Shown: positions 17,802-25,864 of the stretch, piece by piece
Numbering within the stretch: position 1 is the stretch's first letter
Layout: every line of letters begins with the position of its first letter
Source of the DNA: Thauera chlorobenzoica
GTDB lineage: Bacteria > Pseudomonadota > Gammaproteobacteria > Burkholderiales > Rhodocyclaceae
Length of the DNA stretch: 64,000 bases
Direction: 5' to 3'
Assembly: GCF_001922305.1 (NCBI RefSeq)
Contig: NZ_CP018839.1
Span: forward strand, 2,604,001 to 2,668,000
Notes under the pieces: generated by a model
Databases searched by the model: none
What the model was told of the DNA's origin: nothing
Seen by the model: only the letters and a program-made list of their open reading frames with translations
Made by a program: the position numbers and the translations under genes

Positions 17802-18983
17802 GTGCTGAACATCCATTTTCCGCTTCCTGCCGATTCCGTGCTGCCCGAATACGGCCCCGGGGGGCTGTACGATCTGGCCAGTACCTTGCGTACCTGGCTG
17901 CATGAGCCCGGAGCAGGGTGGCACGCGGGCGGTGTTGCCCCGGGAGACGCTGCGGCGACGGTCGTGTTGCTGGTGATCGACGGTCTGGGTGACCGTTATT
18001 TGTGCTCGGTGGGGGCGGGTTCGGTGCTGCATGCTCACCGCCGGGGGGCATTGACTTCGGTCTGTCCAAGCACCACCGCGAGTGCGGTGACGACCTTGTT
18101 GACCGGCGTTGCGCCCGCGGTCCATGGCCTGAATGGATGGTTCATCCATGACCGCCGGTTCGGTGGCGTCGTCCTGCCCCTGCCGTTGAGTCTGCGTGCC
18201 GGTCCGCCGCTGGAAGCCGTCCGGCTGATGTCGCGGCTGTGTCCTGCGCCGCCGATGTTCCATCATGCGAGCCGGCCTGCGGTGCTGGTCTCCCCGGCCG
18301 ATATCGCGTTTTCGCGTTTTTCGCGGCATCACGCGCGGGGCGCGCGGGTTGTGCCCTACCAGGGACTGCAGGCGCTGGAAGCGCAGATTCTGGCTCAGGT
18401 CGATGCCCTCGCGGGCAGCGGCGGCCTGGTCCATGCCTACTACCCCGTGTTCGATGCGCTCAGCCATCTGCATGGCTGCCGTTCGGCGCCGGTTCATGCC
18501 TGCTTTGAGCGGATCGACGCCCTGTTCGCCAATCTGCTGAATGCATTGGCGGGGCGGGGCGTGCATCTGGTGGTCACCGCCGACCATGGTTTTACTGATT
18601 CGTCGCCGCAGCGCACGGTCGACCTGCCCCCGGGCGGAGAGGTCGCCGCGATGCTTGCCGCACCGCTGTTCGGCGAGCGCCGCCTGGCCTTCTGTCGCGT
18701 ACGCAAGGGGGCTGCGGCCGAGTTCGAAGCCTGGGCAAGGGCGGAGCTGGCGGGCAAGGCCGTGCTCGTCAGCGGAAAGGACTGCCTGGAGTCGGGCTTG
18801 CTTGGCCCGGGGGTGCGGAATCCGCGGCTGGCCGAGCGGGTCGGGACGCATGTGCTGCTGATGGAGTCCGGGTGGACGATCATCGACCATGTCGAAGGCG
18901 AGGATTTTCACGAAATGATCGGGGTGCACGGCGGCTTGAGTGCCGATGAAATGACCGTGCCGTCGATCGCCGTGCGCAGCTGA
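17802..18983 (+). CDS. alkaline phosphatase / nucleotide pyrophosphatase family protein
   Basis: This 393-residue member of the alkaline phosphatase superfamily is of the type-I phosphodiesterase (nucleotide pyrophosphatase) kind. Metal and catalytic residues are visible in LLVIDGLGDR, the nucleophile Thr in VCPSTTASA, the VFDALSH segment, VTADHGF, and the final His in GVHGGLSADEM. The frame opens with GTG at 17802. No signal peptide is evident, so a cytoplasmic location is likely. Substrate is unknown. It lies just before the broken tRNA-Leu where the integrative element begins. Confidence 0.8.
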   Translation: MLNIHFPLPADSVLPEYGPGGLYDLASTLRTWLHEPGAGWHAGGVAPGDAAATVVLLVIDGLGDRYLCSVGAGSVLHAHRRGALTSVCPSTTASAVTTLLTGVAPAVHGLNGWFIHDRRFGGVVLPLPLSLRAGPPLEAVRLMSRLCPAPPMFHHASRPAVLVSPADIAFSRFSRHHARGARVVPYQGLQALEAQILAQVDALAGSGGLVHAYYPVFDALSHLHGCRSAPVHACFERIDALFANLLNALAGRGVHLVVTADHGFTDSSPQRTVDLPPGGEVAAMLAAPLFGERRLAFCRVRKGAAAEFEAWARAELAGKAVLVSGKDCLESGLLGPGVRNPRLAERVGTHVLLMESGWTIIDHVEGEDFHEMIGVHGGLSADEMTVPSIAVRS

Positions 18984-19114
18984 GCGGTCGCCGCACTTTC
19001 AGCGCAGGCGTTCGCCCGGCGGCGCGGTGGTGTGCAGACGATGAGGGGTGCTGCGGAGGAGATCGCGCACGATTCGAGCGCACGACGCGGGCACCACGCT
19101 ACAATGCGGACCCC

Positions 19115-19156
19115 GCCCGGGTGGCGAAATCGGTAACCGCAGTGGACTTAAAATCC
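19115..19156 (+). pseudogene. 5' half of chromosomal tRNA-Leu(UAA)
   Basis: The sequence runs as a tRNA-Leu from acceptor GCCCGGG through a D-arm (GCG/CGC stem) and the 5' anticodon stem GTGGA to the loop CTTAAAA and TCC. After 19156 it changes into unrelated sequence. The matching 3' half (same stem and acceptor complements) is at 58867-58918. A TACAAT -10 box lies at 19100-19105. The gene is therefore split by the integrative element in its anticodon loop region. Confidence 0.88.
19145..19156 (+). other. attL core
   Basis: The 12-bp core GACTTAAAATCC spans the anticodon loop of the interrupted tRNA-Leu. The identical core at 58867 marks the other end. Integration in anticodon loops is typical for one class of tyrosine integrases. 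Confidence 0.88.
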
Positions 19157-19647
19157 GGCAATTGCTCTACCTCATCACTCATGTGGACAGATGGTAAACA
19201 GGCGTATTTCCCGTGTTTACAGGGTTTAACGGGCATTTTCAGGCAACTGCTATTCACACCGGGTTAGAGTAATTTCCGGGTTGCAGTGTCCCGAATTTGT
19301 CCCATGCGGGAGCGATAAACCCTTGACCGCATCGGGCATTTGCTCTAACTTTCTATTCACGATCAGTTACGTGGCTGGCATGGTGGTGTGGAGTAGTGAC
19401 CCCCGCCGACAAAAATGGGCCAGCAGGGTCACTTGCACGACAGAGCGATAGTGTAAGGCAAGACACACGGACTTCCCGGCTCCCCGGCCGCGGGCGTGTA
19501 GTTGCAGGCGTGATCGTAGCGCGCGATGCGCAAAGTGTGCTGGATTGGGTTCATCTTTTCCCGCCAAGTTCTAGCCTCTTTCGGGTGTGCACTCATACTG
19601 AGATTTGATCGCTGACGCAAGCCGCAAAGCGGCTTGCTCATCGAGGT
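19157..19647. other. non-coding left arm of the element
   Basis: No gene can be supported here. It holds the left arm-type integrase site (19285-19304), two copies of CTATTCAC, and a hairpin CAAGCCGC-AAA-GCGGCTTG at 19618-19636 just before the AlpA-like gene. The promoter of that gene must also be here. Confidence 0.6.
19285..19304 (+). other. arm-type integrase binding site, left
   Basis: AGTGTCCCGAATTTGTCCCA contains two TGTCCC steps and matches 17 of 20 bases of a site at 58797-58816 in the same orientation. The pair would flank the att core on the excised circle, as arm sites of tyrosine integrases do. Confidence 0.6.
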
Positions 19648-20034
19648 ATGAGTACCATGAGCACCCCTGACAACCGCCATTCTTCTGTTCCCGCCCTTCC
19701 TGAGGCACTCTCGGGGACGCTGATCATCGGCGATCCACACTCCACATCGCTGCCGGTTCGCATCCTGTTTACCGAGCAGCTTTCCGCGCTCATCGGCAAA
19801 AGCCCGACGACGATCCGCACTTTTGCCACGTCGAGCAAATATCGACATCTAATCCCGCGCCCTTTCAAGTTGCCTGGCTCGCGGCGACTGTGCTGGTACG
19901 AAAAAGACGTACTCGATTGGATCGAGTCGACGCGGCCCGTCGAACCGCCGCCGCAGCGCCGCCCACGCGGGCGACCGACAAAGAGGGAGGCACAGGTCCG
20001 CGCATTGTGGGCCAGCAATCAGCAAGCGCTCTGA
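19648..20034 (+). CDS. AlpA/MerR-like helix-turn-helix regulator
   Basis: This is a 128-residue DNA-binding protein. The central part (TEQLSALIGKSPTTIRTF, then PRPFKLPGSRRLCWYEKDVLDWI) has the layout of AlpA/excisionase-type winged helix-turn-helix proteins, where the last strand ends in W-x-x-x-D-V-x-x-W. The basic tail PPQRRPRGRPTKRE resembles an AT-hook. Being first in the element after the left end, it could be an excisionase or a regulator of replication genes; that is inference. An in-frame ATG at 19657 is an alternative start. The replication gene follows after 3 bp. Confidence 0.7.
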   Translation: MSTMSTPDNRHSSVPALPEALSGTLIIGDPHSTSLPVRILFTEQLSALIGKSPTTIRTFATSSKYRHLIPRPFKLPGSRRLCWYEKDVLDWIESTRPVEPPPQRRPRGRPTKREAQVRALWASNQQAL

Positions 20035-20037
20035 ATC

Positions 20038-21441
20038 ATGGGAGCCGGTATCCGCGCGGCAGAAAGCCGTGCGTCGGCACTCGTCCGTCCGGCGCAAGCA
20101 CAGCTATTCAGCTTGGAGGAGGCAGGCTGTTACCACGACACAGCCCGGCAGGGCTTTTTCTCGTTGCTCATGGCGACGGGTGGTGGTGGCGGCAAGAAGC
20201 AGGACAGTTACCGGCTGTCACAGATGCCCGTGGTGCTCTCCATGCTCGACCACAGCCGGGATACCTGGCTGTCTCAGGCCGAGTTCATTAAGCCAAACCG
20301 CCGTGTCGTCAATCTGGCCCGTATCGGGCTGCTATTCGCTGACTTGGACACCTACCGCGAGCCGTGGGCGCAGGGGCGCAGCCCCGAGCAACTGGCCGCC
20401 GCTGTCATGTTCCGCTGCTACGACGAAGGCGTGCCGCCGCCGTCGATCCTCGTTTTCTCTGGCCGTGGCGTGCAAGCCAAATGGTTGTTGGATGGCACCC
20501 TGCCGCGTCAGGCGCTGCCACGCTGGAATGCCTGCCAGCGTTACCTGATCGACCGTCTGGCCGGGCTGGGCGCTGATCCAGCGGCCAAGGATGCAAGCCG
20601 CGTGCTGCGGCTGGTCAATACGGTGAACAGCAAGAGCGGCGAGGTTTGCCGCGTCATCCACGTTGAGCGCGGCCCGGACGGCGAGCCGATCCGGTACAAC
20701 TTCGAGTATCTGGCCGAGGCGCTGCTGCCGGTGGCCCGCTGGGACATCGAGGCCGACCGCAAGGCCCGCGCCGACCGTCGCCAGTTCAAGCTGTTGCCGG
20801 GCGGCCAAACCGGCAACCTGCGCAGCCTCAACGGGCGGCAACTGGCTTGGGATCGTCTGGAGGACTTGCGCACGCTGGCCGCGCTGCGCGGCGGCGTGGC
20901 CGAAGGCGAGCGGATGCAGCACCTGTTTTGGCGGCTGAACTTCCTGCTGCTGTCAGGCGCAACGCACAGCGGCCAGATGTACCACGAGGCCGCCGCGCTG
21001 GCCCGTGAGCTTGATCCACGGTGGAACTACCGCAGCGGCGAGCTTATGACGCTGTACGCCAAGGCCAAGGCCCACGAAGCCGGGGAAAAGGTGGAGTTCG
21101 GCGGCAAGCAGCTTTCCCCGCTCTACACACCGAAAAACGACACGCTTATCAGCCTGTTTCACATCACCGACGACGAGCAGCGCAAGCTGCGCACGCTCAT
21201 CAGCCGGGACATGGCGACCGAGCGCCGCCGTGACCGCGACAGAAAGCGCGACGAAGCCCGCAGGCGGGCCGCTGGGGCTGTCGATCGTGCGACCTATGAG
21301 GCCAATTCCGCGAGCCGTCAGAAGCCGTGGGAAGCCTTCGGCATGAGCCGGGCAAGCTGGTATCGAGCAGGTAAGCCCATGCCTGCCTGTGAGACAGGTT
21401 CCTCCCCTATTACAGCCGCCAAGGTGGATCGCAAAGCGTGA
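20038..21441 (+). CDS. plasmid-type replication protein, AEP-primase-like
   Basis: This 467-residue protein looks like a replication primase of the archaeo-eukaryotic primase type found on plasmids and integrative elements. LLFADLDTYR supplies a likely D-x-D metal motif, SGRGVQAKWLLDG resembles the SGRGxxxxW block, and DPAAKDASRVLRLVNTVNSKSG is a typical following motif. The C-terminus is Arg-rich and ends with a helix-turn-helix-like AFGMSRASWYRAGKP. It probably initiates replication of the excised form. The assignment rests on motif shape only. Confidence 0.65.
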   Translation: MGAGIRAAESRASALVRPAQAQLFSLEEAGCYHDTARQGFFSLLMATGGGGGKKQDSYRLSQMPVVLSMLDHSRDTWLSQAEFIKPNRRVVNLARIGLLFADLDTYREPWAQGRSPEQLAAAVMFRCYDEGVPPPSILVFSGRGVQAKWLLDGTLPRQALPRWNACQRYLIDRLAGLGADPAAKDASRVLRLVNTVNSKSGEVCRVIHVERGPDGEPIRYNFEYLAEALLPVARWDIEADRKARADRRQFKLLPGGQTGNLRSLNGRQLAWDRLEDLRTLAALRGGVAEGERMQHLFWRLNFLLLSGATHSGQMYHEAAALARELDPRWNYRSGELMTLYAKAKAHEAGEKVEFGGKQLSPLYTPKNDTLISLFHITDDEQRKLRTLISRDMATERRRDRDRKRDEARRRAAGAVDRATYEANSASRQKPWEAFGMSRASWYRAGKPMPACETGSSPITAAKVDRKA

Positions 21442-21462
21442 GACAAGTCCCTCCCCTATTAC
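21391..21462 (+). repeat. two 23-bp direct repeats at the end of the rep gene
   Basis: GAGACAGGTTCCTCCCCTAT (followed by TAC) at 21391-21413 recurs at 21440-21462 with two changes, a 49-bp period. The first copy is inside the 3' end of the replication gene and the second overlaps its stop. They may be iteron-like or regulatory. Confidence 0.6.
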
Positions 21463-21502
21463 TAATGGCGAAGCCTACGCCCGGCGCGAAGCGCCTGTCT
21501 TT

Positions 21503-21608
21503 GAGTAGCCCCCAGCATTCTAAAAATGCGAGTAGCCCGCGCAGGTTGTGGGTAAGTCCAACGGACTTATCCATCATCCTGCGCTGCGCCGGAACGGCGC
21601 GAGTAGCC
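21503..21608 (+). repeat. three GAGTAGCC repeats around small hairpins
   Basis: GAGTAGCC occurs at 21503, 21530 and 21601. Between them are the hairpins GCATT/AATGC and TAAGTCC-AAC-GGACTTA (21553-21569). This non-coding gap follows the replication gene and may belong to its origin. Confidence 0.5.
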
Positions 21609-21655
21609 CGCCGCCCGCAGGGCGGCCCCCTCGTCCAGTTCGCCGGGTGGCCGTC

Positions 21656-21958
21656 ATGAGCCGTGCCCGTCGATCCTTTCCGCCCGAGTTGCTGGATTCG
21701 TTGCGGGCAATGACGGTGCAGGAAACGCTAGACCGGCTGGGCCTGTACTGGAAGCGTGATCCTGACTTTGTGCCGGTGAAGGACAAGGCCACGGTGCGGC
21801 TGAATGTGTCCATCGGTGGCGGCGGTGTTGAGCTACTGGCGACCGGGCCGAAGTGGTACGACACGCGGGCAGAGCAGGGCGGCGGCGGTGCCATCGACCT
21901 GACCATGCACCTGTTCCGGTTGTCATTCGTGGATGCTGTCAAACGGCTTGCGCCGTGA
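21656..21958 (+). CDS. small protein, DUF3991/CHC2-like N-terminal domain
   Basis: This 100-residue protein contains TVQETLDRLGLYWKRD and ends with WYDTRAEQGGGGAIDLTMHL...FVDAVKRLAP. That pattern is seen in the N-terminal domain of DUF3991/toprim primase-related proteins of mobile elements. The toprim part is absent, so it is either a stand-alone domain or a truncated gene. The ATG at 21656 is chosen; the open frame begins at 21548. Its place after the primase-like gene fits a role in replication. Confidence 0.55.
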   Translation: MSRARRSFPPELLDSLRAMTVQETLDRLGLYWKRDPDFVPVKDKATVRLNVSIGGGGVELLATGPKWYDTRAEQGGGGAIDLTMHLFRLSFVDAVKRLAP

Positions 21959-21999
21959 TGCTGGTTTCATTCTCAAAGGCGACGCTCGCCGCTGGGCAT

Positions 22000-22044
22000 C
22001 TGCCGGGGGATGCTTAACGGCCCTTGGCCTACATCCCCCGGCAG
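22000..22044. other. 13-bp perfect inverted repeat (large hairpin)
   Basis: CTGCCGGGGGATG at 22000-22012 pairs perfectly with CATCCCCCGGCAG at 22032-22044 across a 19-nt loop. A second, wider inverted repeat GTCAAGGGG / CCCCTTGAC lies at 22073-22081 and 22131-22139. There is no T-run, so it is not a classic terminator. A structured replication origin or an RNA is possible. Confidence 0.6.
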
Positions 22045-22162
22045 AGCCGGGAGCGTGGGGCGCTCCGAGTGCGTCAAGGGGCTTTCGCGGCATAAAACCT
22101 GCCCGCCACGCGGTCAGATTTATTCCACGTCCCCTTGACCCCCTCTCCACTCAAGCTCGGTT

Positions 22163-22199
22163 GTTACGTTACCATAACGTAACATGTTACGATGTTACG
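22163..22199. promoter_or_regulatory. probable KfrA operator
   Basis: A perfect inverted repeat GTTACGTTA-CCA-TAACGTAAC (22163-22183) is followed by two copies of ATGTTACG, ending 16 bp before the KfrA-like start. KfrA proteins repress their own promoters, so autoregulation is the likely purpose. Confidence 0.7.
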
Positions 22200-22215
22200 A
22201 TGAAAGGAGCAAGCC

Positions 22216-22836
22216 ATGCAGCAAGTCGTAACCCAGCAGGCGGTGGATGCCGCCGCTGATGCCATCGTCGCCGCAGGAGGAAAACCCACCTTTCGGTTGA
22301 TCCAGCAGCGAGTCGGCGGGTCGTTCACCACGCTCAAGCCGATGCTGGCCGATTGGGAGGCCCGGCGCGAAGCGGGGCGGGAATCCGCTGTGGAAGTGCC
22401 GGATGCCTTGCTGGCACGCGGCGCTGATCTTGTGCGCACCATTTATGCCGAAGTGGCCCAGCAGGCGCGGGTGGAGTCGGAGGCGGTGCGCAAGGATGCC
22501 GAGGCCCGCGTTGGCACGATGAAAGACGAACTGAGCGAGGCGACCGAGGAAATCGCCCGACTGGAAGCGCAGGATGCAGTCCGCGCCGAAGAGCTTGCAG
22601 TGTTGCGTGAGGCGAGCCGGGCGCTGGAGTTGAAGGTTGGCCGTCTGGAAGAGCGTGCCGAGCATGCAACACGCATGGAGGCCGAGCTTCGCGATGCCCG
22701 CGCTGCTCTGGCTAAGGCCGAACAGCAGGTGATCGACCTTCAAGGCCAACTTGCCAAGGCGGGCGATGTCCAGCGGCAGCTTGCCAGCCTCGAAGAGCGT
22801 CTGGCAGCGGCTGGGGTTGCGCCGAAGGGGGGGTAG
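22216..22836 (+). CDS. KfrA-like DNA-binding coiled-coil protein
   Basis: The 206-residue product has the KfrA N-terminal DNA-binding domain (VDAAADAIVAAGGKPTFRLI, then RVGGSFTTLKPMLADWEAR) and a long Glu/Ala/Arg-rich coiled coil from about residue 75 to the end. On IncP plasmids KfrA binds operators near its own promoter and is linked with plasmid partition and stability. Here it lies between the replication genes and the toxin-antitoxin pair, so a maintenance function is inferred. An AAGGAGC ribosome site precedes the start. Confidence 0.75.
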   Translation: MQQVVTQQAVDAAADAIVAAGGKPTFRLIQQRVGGSFTTLKPMLADWEARREAGRESAVEVPDALLARGADLVRTIYAEVAQQARVESEAVRKDAEARVGTMKDELSEATEEIARLEAQDAVRAEELAVLREASRALELKVGRLEERAEHATRMEAELRDARAALAKAEQQVIDLQGQLAKAGDVQRQLASLEERLAAAGVAPKGG

Positions 22837-22878
22837 CTCACGAAACGGAAAAAATCGTACGGTAGTGGCGCCACACTG

Positions 22879-22895
22879 TACGGCAATCTGCCGTA
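22879..22895. promoter_or_regulatory. probable toxin-antitoxin operator
   Basis: The inverted repeat TACGGCA-ATC-TGCCGTA lies 24 bp before the antitoxin start and overlaps a TATAAT box (22893-22898). A related GTACGGTA lies at 22858. Antitoxins of this family repress their own operon. Confidence 0.6.
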
Positions 22896-22919
22896 TAATT
22901 ACAGGAGGAGGACAAGACT

Positions 22920-23201
22920 ATGCCCGCAGCCATTTCTACCGCCCGCCTCGAAGCCCGGATCAGCACCGATCTGCATTCGATGCTCAAGCGCGCCGCCGAA
23001 CTTCAAGGACGCACCATGACTGATTTCGTGGTCGCTGCCGTCCAGGACGCCGCGCAACGCGCCATCGAGCAAGCCGAGGTCATCCGCCTGTCGCTGGCCG
23101 ATCAGGAGTGCTTTGCACAGGCGTTGCTGTCGCCGCCGCAACCGGCCCCGGCCTTGGAACGCGCTTTTGTCCGTCGCCGCAAGCTCTTGCGTGCTGAATG
23201 A
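22920..23201 (+). CDS. TacA-like antitoxin (DUF1778, RHH)
   Basis: This is a 93-residue ribbon-helix-helix antitoxin of the DUF1778 family. The N-terminus carries ARLEARISTDLHSMLKRAAEL and TMTDFVVAAVQDAAQRAIE, the DNA-binding fold; the C-terminus (FAQALLSPPQPAPALERAF) is the usual toxin-neutralising tail. A strong AGGAGGA site precedes the ATG. The stop overlaps the toxin start by four bases (ATGA), typical of this pair. Confidence 0.88.
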   Translation: MPAAISTARLEARISTDLHSMLKRAAELQGRTMTDFVVAAVQDAAQRAIEQAEVIRLSLADQECFAQALLSPPQPAPALERAFVRRRKLLRAE

Positions 23202-23719
23202 GCAGCGCGCCGTTCCGGCTCGCGCCGCTCGATGCCGCGCATGATCGCTCCGCGTTCAACTGCGGTTCAGAACCGCTTAACCGCTACCTGCGGGAACAAG
23301 CGACCCAGGACGTTCGCCGCCGTGTGGCTGCCTGCTTCGTGGCGTTGGCCGAAGGGCAGCGCATCGCGGGCTACTACACGCTGGCGTCGGCAAGCCTGCT
23401 GCTGGCCGATCTTCCGGCCAGCGTCGGCAAGAAGCTGCCGCGCTATCCGACCGTGCCAGCGGTTCGCATGGGGCGTCTGGCAGTCGATCAGGCTTTCAAG
23501 GGGCAGGGGCTAGGCGGTGCGCTGTTGGCCGATGCGCTCGACCGTGCCGTCCGTTCCGAGATTGCCGCCTATGCCTTGATGGTGGATGCCAAGGACGAGG
23601 CGGCAGCGGCCTTCTACCGGCATCATGGCTTCATCGCTTTGCCCGACTCGCCGTTGACGCTTTTCCTGCCGCTGGCAACGGTGCAGGCGTCTCGGAAAAC
23701 GGAAAAAAAAGCACGCTAA
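23198..23719 (+). CDS. TacT-like GNAT toxin
   Basis: This 173-residue GNAT acetyltransferase is of the type that blocks translation by acetylating aminoacyl-tRNA. Visible are YYTLASASLLLADLP, the acetyl-CoA loop RMGRLAVDQAFKGQGLGGAL and the catalytic-Tyr region AAAFYRHHGF. Together with the preceding DUF1778 gene it forms a TacAT-type module that would stabilise the element. Acetylation target is inferred from the family. Confidence 0.87.
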   Translation: MSSAPFRLAPLDAAHDRSAFNCGSEPLNRYLREQATQDVRRRVAACFVALAEGQRIAGYYTLASASLLLADLPASVGKKLPRYPTVPAVRMGRLAVDQAFKGQGLGGALLADALDRAVRSEIAAYALMVDAKDEAAAAFYRHHGFIALPDSPLTLFLPLATVQASRKTEKKAR

Positions 23720-23812
23720 GCCGTTGGCATTTTTGCGCGTCAGGTTGGGCTATACCCCAGCTGGGTGTCAGGCCCGCAGCCAGCCTGGCAGGGGTAGGCT
23801 ACCGCTGCCAGG

Positions 23813-24124
23813 CTACCGCGCCTCCATGACCGCCTGTTCGATCCGCATCTGGAGTATCGAGAGGTACGCCAGCAGCGTGATTTTCTCGACGAGATCAAAC
23901 CGGTCGCAGCAGATGACCAGTTCCTCGCGGCGGTATTCCCGCTGTCGTTGGCAACTGGACGGAATCAGCACGATCCGAGGTTCCGGCCTGCGCTTTCTGG
24001 GCGTGAACGGCAGCATTTGCAGAATCGCGCCGGGGCACGAGCGCATCGCCTGGACAAATCTCTGCCGTTCTTCCTTATCCGTGCAGAGACGCTCCATAAC
24101 GTCAGGGTGCAGAAATACGAACAT
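23813..24124 (-). CDS. hypothetical protein, end of the traY operon
   Basis: This 103-residue protein starts MFVFLHPDVMERLCTDKEER. The AGGAGG ribosome site directly before the ATG at 24124 decides the start. It is basic in the middle (TPRKRRPEPRIVLIP) and ends in a helix. It overlaps the upstream 108-residue gene by 23 bp and is the last gene of the traD-traY transcription unit. I do not recognise it. Confidence 0.6.
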   Translation of the reverse strand: MFVFLHPDVMERLCTDKEERQRFVQAMRSCPGAILQMLPFTPRKRRPEPRIVLIPSSCQRQREYRREELVICCDRFDLVEKITLLAYLSILQMRIEQAVMEAR

Positions 24125-24428
24125 GTTGCCTCCTTTCTTCACTATTGGATGCTGCGCGACACGTCGCCGCGCTGCGCCCGCTCATGTGTTGCGGCACTCC
24201 GCCAGCGCTCTCGTCTGCCGGTTTTCGCGGCAGCAGGGCGCGGGTGGCCGGATGGTCGGGCAGGTCTTCGCGGCATTCCAGCGCCGCTTGCAGCATCGGG
24301 CCAGCCACGGCCCAGAGTGCTGCGTTGGGTGCGGCTGGTTCGTTGTCGAGAAGCGGGACGGGCATCTGGGCATGGGCAGCGCCGACCATGCCCAGATGCA
24401 GAACGGCGGCGACCATCGCCCTCAACAT
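24102..24428 (-). CDS. secreted hypothetical protein in the traY operon
   Basis: The 108-residue product begins with a short signal peptide (MLRAMVAAVLHLGMVGAAHAQ), so it should be exported. The mature part is Ala/Pro-rich without a known motif. It follows the 346-residue gene by 11 bp and overlaps the next gene. The position suggests a periplasmic accessory of the TraY group. Confidence 0.55.
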   Translation of the reverse strand: MLRAMVAAVLHLGMVGAAHAQMPVPLLDNEPAAPNAALWAVAGPMLQAALECREDLPDHPATRALLPRKPADESAGGVPQHMSGRSAATCRAASNSEERRQHVRISAP

Positions 24429-24439
24429 GGCGCTGCCCC

Positions 24440-25480
24440 TCAGTTAAACAGGCTTCCGATGGACTGTATCCAACTTGAGCTGTCGGAGGCTGGGGGCTGC
24501 CGTGCGGGGGTTGGGGCTCTGTTTACGCTCGCGCTCTGCGTACGGTACGAACTGGGCGAAACGTTCGAGAGCTGCCCCTGCAACAATGTGAGCTGAGCAT
24601 TGAGGTTATTGAGCGTGCCCTGGGCATTGTCGACCACCAACTGATAGGAGGTGCAGTTGTTGTAGCCCTGGGATTGGCAGTTCGAGAGATCCCGCTGCGC
24701 TTGCTGCAACTGGTACTCTGCCGGACCAATCTGCGCTTGCACGTTGGCGATCTGCTGATTGAACTCGTTGATCTGGGTGTTGGTGCTGCCCATACTGCCG
24801 CCACCAGACCCCGACGTGCCGCCGAAATCGGTCTGGGCGCTGTCAAAACCCGCCTGCGTACCATTGAACGGGTTGGTCCCCACGGTGTAGGAACCCCCGG
24901 ACGAGCTGCCGTAACCGCTCCCGATAAACGGGTCGATCTGCGAAAGACCTGCTCCCATCTGATTCACTTGGTTGATGGCGTCATTGATCGCGCCCGTAGC
25001 GAGTCCTGAAACCTGATTGACCGCGCTACAGACCGTCTTCTGCGCGTACTGCATCACCGCATCCGACGCGGCGCCGACGATGCTGTCCAGGCTGGGGATC
25101 GCGAACGAGAGGTCGTAAATCTGGCTCAGGCCGGCGAAACAGCTATTGTTCGGGTCGAACAGCGATTCCGTGTTAACCGGCGTGGCCGCCAAGGTCAGAT
25201 GGACCTTGAGGGCATCGTCGATGGCCTTTCCGATGCCATTCTCATCGCAATCCTCTGCAGCGGCCTTGATGCCCTGCGCTACCACTGAGGATTGCTGTGA
25301 GATCAGCGTACTGTTCGCGTTTACCAGCGTACTGCCACTGCTAGAGCTGACCGCAGACACGGCATACCCGGCGAACATCACCGACGCACCCAACGCGACG
25401 CCGGCCGCGAATCGGGTGTTGCTGCGGATGAGCTGGCCGACAGACTCGGCTATTTTTGTGGGCTGGTTACGCATGGGCAT
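24440..25480 (-). CDS. membrane-anchored conjugation-associated protein, unknown
   Basis: The 346-residue product has one hydrophobic segment near residues 25-47, so an inner-membrane anchor with a periplasmic body is likely. The rest is Ser/Gly/Asn/Gln-rich with paired cysteines (DCDENG, NNSCFAG, KTVCSAV, SNCQSQGYNNCTSY) and a coiled-coil-like stretch from about residue 235 to 300. It overlaps the preceding small gene by 14 bp, in the TraY operon. Proteins of this style accompany type IVB conjugation genes, but I cannot name it. Confidence 0.65.
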   Translation of the reverse strand: MPMRNQPTKIAESVGQLIRSNTRFAAGVALGASVMFAGYAVSAVSSSSGSTLVNANSTLISQQSSVVAQGIKAAAEDCDENGIGKAIDDALKVHLTLAATPVNTESLFDPNNSCFAGLSQIYDLSFAIPSLDSIVGAASDAVMQYAQKTVCSAVNQVSGLATGAINDAINQVNQMGAGLSQIDPFIGSGYGSSSGGSYTVGTNPFNGTQAGFDSAQTDFGGTSGSGGGSMGSTNTQINEFNQQIANVQAQIGPAEYQLQQAQRDLSNCQSQGYNNCTSYQLVVDNAQGTLNNLNAQLTLLQGQLSNVSPSSYRTQSASVNRAPTPARQPPASDSSSWIQSIGSLFN

Positions 25481-25637
25481 GGCGGTTCCTGGTGTTGGTG
25501 TTGCGCGGTGCTCGGCCGGCGTGCTTTGGCTGCGGCTTGTCCTGCCGGCCGAGCCAAAGCACGACCAGTTCGGCGATCGCCTGGTCGTGCTCGTGCTGTG
25601 CGTTTTGCGGCTGTGCCAATGGATTAGCGGGCATCAT
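25467..25637 (-). CDS. 56-residue protein in the traY operon
   Basis: A short frame starts at an ATGATG that overlaps the stop of the preceding 76-residue gene and ends inside the next gene. The product (MMPANPLAQPQNAQHEHDQA, then IAELVVLWLGRQDKPQP) has one short hydrophobic helix. The overlaps on both sides suggest coupled translation. Confidence 0.5.
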   Translation of the reverse strand: MMPANPLAQPQNAQHEHDQAIAELVVLWLGRQDKPQPKHAGRAPRNTNTRNRHAHA

Positions 25638-25864
25638 TTTTTCGTCCTCGCGAGGTAGTGGAACAGAAGCCAGACCAGCGGCACCAGGTACAGGATCGGG
25701 ACGACGATGGCGAGGGCCAGCGGAGCCACCAGGTTGTGTAGCGCCGGGTTGTCGAGCTGCCGGTACTCGTGGGCGAATGCCGCCACGGTGGCCACGATAC
25801 AAAGCGCCTTGGTGACACGCTCGCGCCCGAGGCGCAGCAGAAAGGTGCGGGTCGCGGCCATCAT
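25634..25864 (-). CDS. small two-helix membrane protein in the traY operon
   Basis: This 76-residue product begins MMAATRTFLLRLGRERV and has two membrane helices: ALCIVATVAAFAHEY and the long LVAPLALAIVVPILYLVPLVW. The start overlaps the stop of the TraX-like gene, so translation is probably coupled. No family is recognised. Confidence 0.6.
   Translation of the reverse strand: MMAATRTFLLRLGRERVTKALCIVATVAAFAHEYRQLDNPALHNLVAPLALAIVVPILYLVPLVWLLFHYLARTKK

Noticed and set aside
19429..19848. Leftward 139-codon frame over the AlpA-like gene
   Set aside because: It runs antisense to the better-supported regulator and its start region is Arg-rich shadow sequence. The tail outside the overlap looks protein-like but is too short to support.
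22000..22044. The 13-bp hairpin as a rho-independent terminator
   Set aside because: There is no T-run on either strand after the stem, so it is listed as a structured element only.
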